A stretch of DNA of 9,725 nucleotides from assembly GCA_024636395.1 (NCBI GenBank), contig JAGXHD010000040.1:1-9725 (forward strand), written 5' to 3'. Each line of letters starts with the position of its first letter. Position 1 is the first letter of the stretch. Of the stretch, positions 1 to 6,446 are shown piece by piece. The DNA comes from Sulfitobacter sp. GTDB taxonomy: Bacteria > Pseudomonadota > Alphaproteobacteria > Rhodobacterales > Rhodobacteraceae. The notes beneath the pieces are model-generated. The model was given only the letters and a program-made list of their open reading frames with translations, ran no database searches and was not told where the DNA came from. The position numbers and the translations under genes were made by a program.

Positions 1-886
1 CCTGCATAATAGTGGCCAGAAGCTTGGCAGGCGCGCCCGCCGAATGGGTCATGCGCACCACACCGCCCCGGCGGCGGCGCTTGAGCGCGACTTCGAATTC
101 TCGCACGAGATCCTCGGCCTCTTCCTCGACCTCCAGATCGCTATCGCGCAGCACGCGGAATTCAAAATGCGCCTTAAGCTTGTAACCGGGAAACAGATCG
201 GGGATCTTCAGGACCAGCAATTCCTCGAGCGGCAGATAGCGCTTGCATCCTTCGGGAGCGGGCAAGGAAACGAAGCGGTCGATCTGCGCGGGGATCGGTA
301 GCAGCGCTTGCAAGGGCCGCTTGTCGCGCACGCGCTCCAGCTGCACAGCAAGCGCAAAGCCGGTGTTGGGCAGGAAGGGGAAGGGATGCGCGGGATCAAT
401 CGCCAGCGGGGACAGCACCGCGAACACCTGATTGAGAAACGTGTCATCGAGGGCTTCGAGATCCTCTGAGCTCAGATCATCAAGCCCCTCGAGCATGATG
501 TTTTGTGCGTCCAACTCGCGCAGCAGTTCCACCAGCACGCTTTGCTGGCGCAGCATGAGCGAGCGGGCATTCTGGTTGATCGATAGCAGTTGCTCCGCGG
601 GGGTCAGGCCATCGGCGGCGGGAGTAACGTTACCCGCCTGCGCCAGTTCGCGCAGGCCTGCCACACGCACGGTGTAGAATTCATCCAGATTACCGGCCGA
701 TATCGACAAAAACCGAAGCCGCTCCAGCAGAGGGACGCGCAGGTTCTCCGCTTCCTCGACCACGCGCCAGTTGAACCCAAGCCAGCTCAGCTCGCGGTTC
801 TGAAAGCGGGCGGGCCCGTCCAGATCCAGATCGGTCAGATCTACAGGGGTATCGTAGGGCGCGGTGAGGAAATCGGCATCAGACAT
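1..886 (-). CDS. ppk1: Polyphosphate kinase 1, N-terminal part (runs off left edge)
   Basis: Ppk1 reversibly polymerises the gamma-phosphate of ATP into inorganic polyphosphate. Reading leftwards from ATG at 886-884, the frame stays open to base 1 and gives about 295 residues of a protein normally near 700. The family signature NRELSWLGFNWRVVEEAE lies at about residues 30-47, followed by LLERLRFLSISAGNLDEFYT at about 53-72, which is the Ppk N-terminal domain. Next come AIDPAHPFPFLPN and LEELLVLKIPDLFPGYK, typical of the start of the middle domain, and then an R-rich segment (LKRRRRGGVVRMT). The catalytic histidines and C-terminal domains lie outside the window. It follows hda on the same strand after 67 bp and is probably the third gene of that operon. 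No strong Shine-Dalgarno is visible before the ATG; only a weak GGATA. The reading frame is intact, so the truncation is an edge effect. Confidence 0.95.
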   Translation of the reverse strand, partial: MSDADFLTAPYDTPVDLTDLDLDGPARFQNRELSWLGFNWRVVEEAENLRVPLLERLRFLSISAGNLDEFYTVRVAGLRELAQAGNVTPAADGLTPAEQLLSINQNARSLMLRQQSVLVELLRELDAQNIMLEGLDDLSSEDLEALDDTFLNQVFAVLSPLAIDPAHPFPFLPNTGFALAVQLERVRDKRPLQALLPIPAQIDRFVSLPAPEGCKRYLPLEELLVLKIPDLFPGYKLKAHFEFRVLRDSDLEVEEEAEDLVREFEVALKRRRRGGVVRMTHSAGAPAKLLATIMQ

Positions 887-953
887 AAACGTGCGTATCC
901 ATTAAAGATGTAACGAAAATAAGACAGCGCTGGAAAGAGCGGGGATAAGTGTA

Positions 954-1637
954 CTATCGCGCGCTGTCGGGCGCGTTGTCCAGTACCTGCGCTGCCAATG
1001 CGCGGGTGATGGGTCGCTTGCGCGCAAGGCTCAGCCGATCGAGATCGGCCACCATCCTGTTGGCTGCCGCAAACGAGCGGTCCATCCGCGCTAGCAAATA
1101 GGGAACGAGATCGGAGGGCGGCATCAGCTGTCGGTCCGCCAGAAGCTTCACCAGCACTGCGGACAACAAAGCATCATCGGGCGGCTCGATCGCGACTTCC
1201 AGCGCGCCCTGAAGGCGGCTTGCGAGATCCGGCAGGCTCAGGCCCCAATGCGCGACGGCCCCGTTGCCGGTCAGCAGGAGAGGATTACCCTCGGCAAGCA
1301 CCATGTTGTGCAGATGGAAAAGCGCTGTTTGCGCCTGTGGATCGCCAGTGATGTACGGCACATCCTCGACAGCCACCGCGGACCCCGCCAGATCCGGCAC
1401 ATCCACCTCGTGCAGATCGCGCGCCGCGATGATCCGCGCGCCCGCCGCATCCGCCCAGACGTGGGTAAGGTGCGTCTTGCCCGCGCCTTCCGGTCCGGTC
1501 AGCACCATTTTGGCGCCCGTCCAGTTGCGCCAGTTCTCGATCATGGCGACAGCCATCGCGTTTGAGGGGGCGACGAGGAAATCGTCGCGCCCCCGCGCGG
1601 TGCGCACCGGCAGATCGAGACCGAGCTGCATCGCCAT
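954..1637 (-). CDS. hdaA: Hda/HdaA, DnaA-related AAA+ regulator of replication initiation
   Basis: This 227-residue protein has the AAA+ core of DnaA but no DNA-binding domain IV. That is the architecture of Hda, which with the sliding clamp stimulates hydrolysis of DnaA-bound ATP and limits re-initiation. A clamp-binding-like motif QLGLDLP sits at residues 4-10, where Hda proteins carry it. Walker A is GPEGAGKTH (48-56). Walker B is VAVEDVP (88-94), with ED as the acidic pair. Sensor 1 is LLLTGNG (120-126), the arginine-finger box is DLASRL (137-142), and the sensor 2 region is RSFAAANRMVADLDRLSLA (187-205). The start follows the upstream AI-2E stop by one base (TAG-C-ATG) and has no clear Shine-Dalgarno, which suggests translational coupling. 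An alternative ATG lies two codons in, but the first one fits the coupling. DnaA itself is excluded by length. Confidence 0.9.
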   Translation of the reverse strand: MAMQLGLDLPVRTARGRDDFLVAPSNAMAVAMIENWRNWTGAKMVLTGPEGAGKTHLTHVWADAAGARIIAARDLHEVDVPDLAGSAVAVEDVPYITGDPQAQTALFHLHNMVLAEGNPLLLTGNGAVAHWGLSLPDLASRLQGALEVAIEPPDDALLSAVLVKLLADRQLMPPSDLVPYLLARMDRSFAAANRMVADLDRLSLARKRPITRALAAQVLDNAPDSAR

Positions 1638-1638
1638 G

Positions 1639-2721
1639 CTAAAGGGATTTTTCGTCGCGAATGGCGGTCTGCTCCGTTCCGCGGTAGAGCAGGCTCTGCT
1701 GGTACTGCTCCACTCCGAAGCGCGCGATCACGCCGATTGCAGCCGCTACCGGTACCGCTACAAGCATCCCGACAAACCCGAACAGTGTGCCGAAAACCGA
1801 CAAGGCAAGGATGAGCCAGACCGGATGCAGCCCGACCGAATTGCCGACCAGCTTGGGGGTCAGAACATTGCCCTCGATCACCTGGCCCAGCACGAAGATC
1901 CCGCCGACCAGCCCGATGGAGACCCAATCACCCCAGAATTGGAACAGCGCGAGCCCCAGCGCCAACGCGCCGCCGATGAGCGCCCCGAGATAGGGGATAA
2001 ACGTCACCAGCCCCGCGATGAACCCCACCACAAGGCCGAATTGCAGGCCCACCAGCATCAGCGCGATGGCATAATAGGTGCCGAGGATCAGGCAGACCGT
2101 GCCCAGCCCGCGAATGAACGAGGCCAGCGTGCGGTCGACATCGCGCGCTAGTCTGCGCACCACGGGGGCGTGATCACGCGGCAAAAGCGCGTCGATATGG
2201 GCGATCATCCGGTCCCAGTCGAGCAGCATATAGACTGCCACGACGGGCACGATCACGAACAGCATGATAATGTTGAGGATGCCTGCAGCGGAGCTCAGCG
2301 CGGTGTTCAAAAGCTCCCCGCCGCGCTCCTGCACGACAGTGCCGAGCGAGGTGATGGAGTTGCGCAGCGTCGAGCCATCCTCGAGGATAGAGGGGAAGCG
2401 CTCGGTCAGGAACGCGCTGAGGCGTTTCGTGAGATCAGGTGCGATCTCGAACAGATTGATCGCCTGGCTGACCAGCGTGGGCACCACCAGCAGCGCCATA
2501 ATCACAAACACCAGAAGCGCCACGCAGGTGATCACTGCTGTAGACATCGCGCGGCTCAGCCCCAGTCGCTCCAGCCGGTCCGCAACCGGGTCAAGGAAAT
2601 AGGCGACCGCTCCGCCCAGCACGAAGGGCAGCAATACATCGCCCATGAACCACAGGACCACAAGAATCGCGAGACTGGCGATCCCCCAATATTTCATCTG
2701 GTCTTTGATCGGCAGTGCCAT
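1639..2721 (-). CDS. AI-2E family (PerM-like) transmembrane transporter
   Basis: This is a 360-residue polytopic inner-membrane protein of the AI-2E transporter / PerM family (UPF0118). The name comes from E. coli TqsA, but most members have no proven substrate, so an AI-2 role should not be assumed. Hydrophobic segments lie near residues 13-41, 62-85, 147-167, 205-255 and 267-335. Family hallmarks are YFLDPVADRLERLGL (41-55), FIPYLGALIG (241-250), the run around VIEGNVLTPKLVGNSVGLHP (281-300), and GFVGMLVAVPVAA (315-327). I chose ATG at 2721-2719 because AGGAG lies about 7 bases upstream and homologues begin near MxLPIKDQxKYW. A longer reading back to 3024 would add about 100 non-conserved residues and run into the divergent gene. 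It leads the hda-ppk gene run, with a one-base gap to hda. Confidence 0.9.
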   Translation of the reverse strand: MALPIKDQMKYWGIASLAILVVLWFMGDVLLPFVLGGAVAYFLDPVADRLERLGLSRAMSTAVITCVALLVFVIMALLVVPTLVSQAINLFEIAPDLTKRLSAFLTERFPSILEDGSTLRNSITSLGTVVQERGGELLNTALSSAAGILNIIMLFVIVPVVAVYMLLDWDRMIAHIDALLPRDHAPVVRRLARDVDRTLASFIRGLGTVCLILGTYYAIALMLVGLQFGLVVGFIAGLVTFIPYLGALIGGALALGLALFQFWGDWVSIGLVGGIFVLGQVIEGNVLTPKLVGNSVGLHPVWLILALSVFGTLFGFVGMLVAVPVAAAIGVIARFGVEQYQQSLLYRGTEQTAIRDEKSL

Positions 2722-2746
2722 GCGCTCACTCCTGCGGGTAGTGTCA

Positions 2747-2775
2747 CACATCGCCCATGGCCCCGCTCTTTTCAA
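2747..2775 (-). promoter_or_regulatory. Possible promoter for the AI-2E transporter-hda-ppk run
   Basis: On the minus strand TTGAAA (2775-2770) is followed after 17 bases by GATGTG (2752-2747), about 25 bases before the AI-2E start codon. The -35 box matches 5 of 6 consensus bases, but the -10 is poor. Position and spacing are reasonable for the only clear transcription start of the operon. This is inferred from pattern only. Confidence 0.3.
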
Positions 2776-2819
2776 GAGGCTGCGCATGATTTGCGGGCCA
2801 CCGACCCCGAAATTAAAGG

Positions 2820-2869
2820 CCGCCGCGCGCGCCGCTGGACACAGGTCGGCGCGGCGGACTAGGTTTTTT
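2820..2869. terminator. GC-rich hairpin with flanking T/A runs (terminator-like, could act both ways)
   Basis: CCGCCGCGC (2820-2828) pairs perfectly with GCGCGGCGG (2849-2857). An alternative inner stem is GCGCCG (2829-2834) with CGGCGC (2847-2852). On the plus strand the stem is followed by ACTAGG and then six Ts (2864-2869). On the minus strand it is followed directly by CCTTTAATTT. It lies between divergent genes, where a terminator has no obvious upstream transcript, so it could be a leader hairpin, a relic, or a block to antisense transcription. The base pairing is seen directly; the function is inferred. Confidence 0.4.
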
Positions 2870-2901
2870 CCCACCACAGACCGGACGAAGAAACCCCCCT
2901 G

Positions 2902-3594
2902 GTGATGCCAAGCAACAGCGCCCTGCTGCACCATATCGCGCGGATCCTCAAAGGCAGCTCGTACGGTGAAGTCTGGGCGCTGCTGCTGGAGGGGATGGGC
3001 TTTTTCGGGATCACCGGTGTGCACTACGGCCTTACGCGGTCGCGCTTCGGGATGTCCGTGGGGGATTTACAGGATATCCTCTTTCTGTCGACGCTGGGCA
3101 GGCAGGATTTCACCGATTACATCGAAACGGGCCAGCACTGGCGCTGGCCACATTACCGCTGAATGGTGGAGCGGGACGTGGTGGTTTTTTGGGCTGGTTC
3201 TGGGACGCTGCGCAGGGCGCGTGGCTCACCCAGGACGAGCGGGCGTTCTTGCACCAGACGGGCGGGACGGGTCAGCCAGCGGGCTATCTGCTCAGTTTTC
3301 CCTCGGACACGACGCGCCTCAAGGGCGGTCTTGGCATGATGGCGCCGCGCGGTTGGTCGCAGGCGCAGATGGACGCGCTGTGGAGCGGCCACGGCAAAGG
3401 GATCGAGGCGATGTGCATCGCGGATGGCAAATCCCTGGTGGACGTCTGCGTGCTCACGGACCTGTCGGTGGCCCCGATCGAGAAACACCTGCGCGGGGCC
3501 CGCGATGCGCAGGATGTGGAGACTACGGCGCAGGCGGTTGCGCGCGACGCTTCTGGGCCAGCTTTTCGTGGTAGGTGACGACACCCGCGCTTGA
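2902..3594 (+). pseudogene. Degraded LuxR-family (autoinducer-binding domain + HTH) regulator
   Basis: Two adjacent reading frames together resemble one roseobacter-type LuxR regulator of about 240 residues. The first (2902-3162, GTG then ATG start) gives an autoinducer-binding-domain start with FFGITGVHYGLTRSR and ILFLST. It stops at TGA 3160-3162. The second frame carries on from about 3159 (LNGGAGRGGFLGWFW...) through GYLLSFPSDTTRLKGGLGMMA, and ends with an HTH remnant: ADGKS, DLSVAPIEKHL and DVETTAQAV. Compared from memory with family members, about 30 residues between IEAMCI and ADGKS are missing. These cover the end of the ligand domain and the LTxRQREVLEWV start of the HTH. The C-terminus is also out of frame: after AVAR, the next frame gives ATLLGQLFVV up to TGA 3592-3594, resembling the usual NQIFVV ending. 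At least three lesions make a functional DNA-binding protein very unlikely. Family assignment is by recognition without alignment. Confidence 0.75.
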
Positions 3595-3620
3595 CACGGG
3601 GCGTCGCGCGGGCAGGGTAG
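3591..3620 (+). promoter_or_regulatory. Possible promoter of pepT
   Basis: A perfect -35 box TTGACA (3591-3596) is followed by an 18-base spacer and GGGTAG (3615-3620), a weak -10. Transcription would start near 3627, leaving a short leader with the AAGGAG Shine-Dalgarno (3633-3638) before the ATG at 3645. It overlaps the tail of the LuxR relic, so pepT does not depend on that gene for expression. Confidence 0.4.
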
Positions 3621-3644
3621 CTGCAATGCAGCAAGGAGCCCCAG

Positions 3645-4898
3645 ATGCGCACCCCCTTCGACACCGAGCTTCAGGACCGCCTGATGCGCTATGCCGCCAT
3701 CGACACCCAAAGTGACGAGAGCAGCACAAGCCAGCCCTCCACCGCCTGCCAGCTTGATCTGAGCCGGTTGCTGGTGACAGAACTGGAGGGGATGGGCGCC
3801 AGTGATGTCCATCTGACAGATTACGGCGTGGTGCTGGCGACCGTGCCCGCCACCGCTCAGGGTCCGGTGATCGGCCTGTGCGCGCACGTAGATACCGCAC
3901 CGCAATTCAACGCCACCGGCGTGAGGCCGCGCCTGATCAAGGGGTACAATGGTGGCGATATCACCTTTCCCGATGCGCCAGAGCGGCGTCTTGGGGCCGA
4001 TATCTCGCCTCATCTGAACGCCTGTGTGGGCCATGATCTGATCACCGCCTCCGGCACCACGCTTCTGGGCGGCGACGACAAGGCGGGCGTGTCGATCATT
4101 ATGACGGCCGCGCGCCATCTGCTGGCCAATCCCGATATCCCCCACGGCGAACTGCGCCTCGCCTTCACCCCCGATGAGGAGATCGGCCGTGGCGTCGATC
4201 CGCGCCTGCCAAAGGACATGGCCTGCGATTTTGCCTACACCTTTGACGGCTCCAGACCGGGCGAGGTCGAGCACGAGACGTTCTCCGGCGACCGGGGCAT
4301 CGTCACCATCAAGGGTGTCTCGATCCATCCCGGCTGGGCGAAGGGCAAACTCGTAAACGCAATGCACCTCGCCGCCCGCGTGATCGAGACGCTGCCGCAA
4401 AAGAACATGACGCCCGAAACGACCAAGGGGACCGAAGGCTTCATCCACGCGACCGACATCAGCGGCGATGCGGCACAGGTGCGCCTCGGCTTCATCCTGC
4501 GCGATTTCGAGCGCGAGGGGCTTAAAAAGAAAGGCGATATCCTGCGATCGGTTTGCGAGTTGGTTGGCCTGTCGGAGCCGCGTGCCGAGATTACCTGCGA
4601 AATCACGCCGCAATACCGCAACATGCGCTACTGGCTGGAGAAGGATATGACGCCCGTGCATCTTGCACACACGGCCCTGCGCGATGCGGGGCTCGAGCCG
4701 CGATCCGTGCCGATCCGGGGCGGGACGGATGGCTCGCGCCTCACGGAGATGGGGGTGCCTTGCCCGAATATCTTTACTGGCATGCAGGAAATTCACGGGC
4801 CTTTGGAGTGGATTTCGGTGCAGGATATGGGCAAGGCGGCGGAAGTGGCGATCTATCTGGTGCAGCGCGCTGTGGCAGGGCCGGGACCGAGGGGCTAG
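3645..4898 (+). CDS. pepT: Peptidase T (tripeptide aminopeptidase, M20 zinc peptidase)
   Basis: PepT is a cytoplasmic dizinc aminopeptidase that removes the N-terminal residue of tripeptides. The 417-residue length matches the family (about 410). The metal and catalytic residues known from Salmonella PepT all have counterparts at a steady offset: H81 and D83 in AHVDTAP, D144 in GGDDKAG, E178 and E179 in TPDEEIGRG, D201 in FDGSRPGEVE, and H384 in QEIHGPLEW. The dimerisation/lid domain lies between about 210 and 325. ATG at 3645 is preceded by AAGGAG with a 6-base gap, a good ribosome binding site. The gene stands alone, with its own promoter-like sequence upstream and a palindromic terminator spanning its stop codon. 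Related M20 enzymes (DapE, carboxypeptidase G) are less likely because the PepT-type GSRPGEVE and GTDGSRL segments are present. Confidence 0.96.
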   Translation: MRTPFDTELQDRLMRYAAIDTQSDESSTSQPSTACQLDLSRLLVTELEGMGASDVHLTDYGVVLATVPATAQGPVIGLCAHVDTAPQFNATGVRPRLIKGYNGGDITFPDAPERRLGADISPHLNACVGHDLITASGTTLLGGDDKAGVSIIMTAARHLLANPDIPHGELRLAFTPDEEIGRGVDPRLPKDMACDFAYTFDGSRPGEVEHETFSGDRGIVTIKGVSIHPGWAKGKLVNAMHLAARVIETLPQKNMTPETTKGTEGFIHATDISGDAAQVRLGFILRDFEREGLKKKGDILRSVCELVGLSEPRAEITCEITPQYRNMRYWLEKDMTPVHLAHTALRDAGLEPRSVPIRGGTDGSRLTEMGVPCPNIFTGMQEIHGPLEWISVQDMGKAAEVAIYLVQRAVAGPGPRG

Positions 4899-4921
4899 CC
4901 CCTCGGGCTCCCCAGAGTTTT
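4887..4921 (+). terminator. Palindromic intrinsic terminator of pepT, overlapping its stop codon
   Basis: CCGAGGGGCTAGCCCCTCGG (4887-4906) is a perfect 20-base palindrome. It can fold as an 8 bp stem with a CTAG loop, and the pepT TAG stop lies inside it. It is followed by GCTCCCCAGAG and TTTT (4918-4921). The T run is 11 bases from the stem, further than in a textbook terminator. The CTCCCCAGAG-T-run tail resembles terminators I recall as frequent after genes in Rhodobacteraceae. Confidence 0.6.
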
Positions 4922-5012
4922 AAGGGAAAGTGAAGGCAGGGGCGCCGTTGGTGATTGTGTCGCGCGGGGCTTTGACATAGGCAAACGGGGAAGTTGAAAG
5001 AGGAGCGTCCAG

Positions 5013-6365
5013 ATGCGTTTGAGCCGTTATTTCCTGCCCGTTTTGAAGGAAACCCCTGCGGAGGCGCAGATCGTGAGCCACCGCTACATGCTGCGCGCGG
5101 GCATGATCAAGCAGAACGCGGCCGGTATTTACTCGTGGCTGCCGCTCGGCTTCAGGGTGCTGCGCAAGCTGGAGAATATTGTCCACGAGGAGCAGATCCG
5201 CGCGGGGCATATTCCGATGCTGATGCCTACCCTGCAATCGGCTGATCTGTGGAAGGAATCGGGGCGCTATGACGCATACGGCCCTGAGATGCTGCGGATA
5301 AAGGACCGGCAGGACCGCGACATGCTGTACGGGCCCACCAACGAGGAGATGATCACTGACATCTTCCGCAGTCATGTGGGATCCTACAAGGATCTGCCGC
5401 TGACGCTCTATCACATCCAGTGGAAATTCCGCGACGAGATGCGCCCGCGTTTCGGGGTTATGCGGGGCCGTGAATTTTTCATGAAAGATGGCTACAACTT
5501 CGATCTGACCAAAGAGGATGCGCTGCACGCCTACAACCGACATCTGGTCAGCTACCTGCGCACGTACGAGCGGATGGGCTTGCAGGCGATCCCGATGCGC
5601 GCGGACAGTGGGCCCATCGGTGGCGACGATACGCATGAATTCCTCGTGCTGGCGGAAACCGGCGAATCGGAGGTTTTTTACGATAGCGATGTGACCGATC
5701 TGAAATTTGGCGACCGCGAAATCGACTACGACAGCCACGCCGACTGCGCCGCCGTGATGGAGGAATTCACCACCAAATATGCCCGCACCGACGAAACGCA
5801 CGACACGGCTCTCTTTGATCAGATCCCTGAGGAGCGCCGCCGCGTGGCGCGGGGCATCGAAGTGGGGCAGATCTTTTATTTCGGCACAAAATACTCCGAG
5901 GCTATGGGTGCTACGGTGCAGGGGCCGGACGGCAAGGTTGTTCCTGTCCACATGGGCAGCCACGGCATCGGTGTGAGCCGCCTGTTGGGCGCGATCATCG
6001 AGGCCAGTCACGACGACAAGGGCATCATCTGGCCCGAAGGAGTGACGCCGTTTCACTGCGGTATCGTGAACCTCAAGCAGGGTGATGCCGAGGCTGACGG
6101 CGCGTGCGAGGCGCTCTATGAAAGCCTCACGGCGCTGGGCCTCGAGCCGCTCTATGACGACCGCGACGAGCGGGCGGGTGGCAAATTCGCCACCATGGAT
6201 CTGATCGGCCTGCCGTGGCGCATCACCGTAGGACCGCGCGGTCTGAAAAACGGGGTGGTCGAGCTCACGTCGCGCCGCACGGGCGAGAGCGAGGAGATAC
6301 CGCCCGTGCGGGCGGTCGAGCGTCTGGCCGAGATCTACAAGGGCCTTGGCGTGCGCGGAATCTGA
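5013..6365 (+). CDS. proS: Prolyl-tRNA synthetase, short form without editing insertion
   Basis: ProS is the cytoplasmic class II synthetase that charges tRNA-Pro with proline. The 450-residue protein has the class II core. Motif 2 is at 139-159 (FRDEMRPRFGVMRGREFFMKD). Motif 3 is around 315-330 (GSHGIGVSRLLGAIIE). The TNEE tRNA/ATP-site segment is at 109-112, and an HGTP-type anticodon-binding domain covers about 345-450 (YDDRDERAGGKFATMDLIGLP at 381-401). The standard bacterial enzyme has about 570 residues, with a ~180-residue editing insertion (INS) between motifs 2 and 3. Here only about 155 residues separate them, so INS is absent. This short form is usual in alphaproteobacteria, where Ala-tRNA-Pro is cleared by a separate ProXp-ala protein. 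ATG at 5013 follows AGGAG (5001-5005) with a good gap. A terminator hairpin follows the stop. Confidence 0.97.
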   Translation: MRLSRYFLPVLKETPAEAQIVSHRYMLRAGMIKQNAAGIYSWLPLGFRVLRKLENIVHEEQIRAGHIPMLMPTLQSADLWKESGRYDAYGPEMLRIKDRQDRDMLYGPTNEEMITDIFRSHVGSYKDLPLTLYHIQWKFRDEMRPRFGVMRGREFFMKDGYNFDLTKEDALHAYNRHLVSYLRTYERMGLQAIPMRADSGPIGGDDTHEFLVLAETGESEVFYDSDVTDLKFGDREIDYDSHADCAAVMEEFTTKYARTDETHDTALFDQIPEERRRVARGIEVGQIFYFGTKYSEAMGATVQGPDGKVVPVHMGSHGIGVSRLLGAIIEASHDDKGIIWPEGVTPFHCGIVNLKQGDAEADGACEALYESLTALGLEPLYDDRDERAGGKFATMDLIGLPWRITVGPRGLKNGVVELTSRRTGESEEIPPVRAVERLAEIYKGLGVRGI

Positions 6366-6374
6366 CCGATCCGG

Positions 6375-6403
6375 GCGGCACGGGCTGGACCTGTGCCGCT
6401 TTT
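6375..6403 (+). terminator. Intrinsic terminator of proS
   Basis: GCGGCACGGG (6375-6384) pairs with CCTGTGCCGC (6390-6399) over 10 bp, with one G-U pair. The loop is CTGGA and TTTT (6400-6403) follows immediately. It lies 10 bases after the proS stop and separates proS from the sugar dehydrogenase gene. This is the most textbook-like terminator in the window. Confidence 0.8.
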
Positions 6404-6446
6404 GCACCATCCTTATCGGACACACCGGCAAAGAGGAGGATTGATC

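Noticed and set aside
901..906. TTTAAT -10-like box upstream of ppk1 on the minus strand
   Set aside because: No acceptable -35 box lies 16-18 bases away, so I could not support a separate ppk promoter.
2722..3024. N-terminal extension of the AI-2E transporter back to 3024
   Set aside because: The extra ~100 residues are not membrane-like, run through the hairpin and into the LuxR relic, and are unnecessary given the good ribosome binding site before 2721.
3153..4796. 547-codon open frame on the minus strand opposite pepT
   Set aside because: It is antisense to a clearly real pepT with all its catalytic residues. The translation is low-complexity, rich in R/H/G/A, and matches no family I know. 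Such long shadow frames are common in GC-rich genomes.
4972..5000. TTGACA upstream of proS as a promoter
   Set aside because: With normal spacing the transcript would start about 5 bases before the ATG and lose the AGGAG ribosome binding site, and the would-be -10 (TGAAAG) is poor. The true promoter is probably elsewhere.
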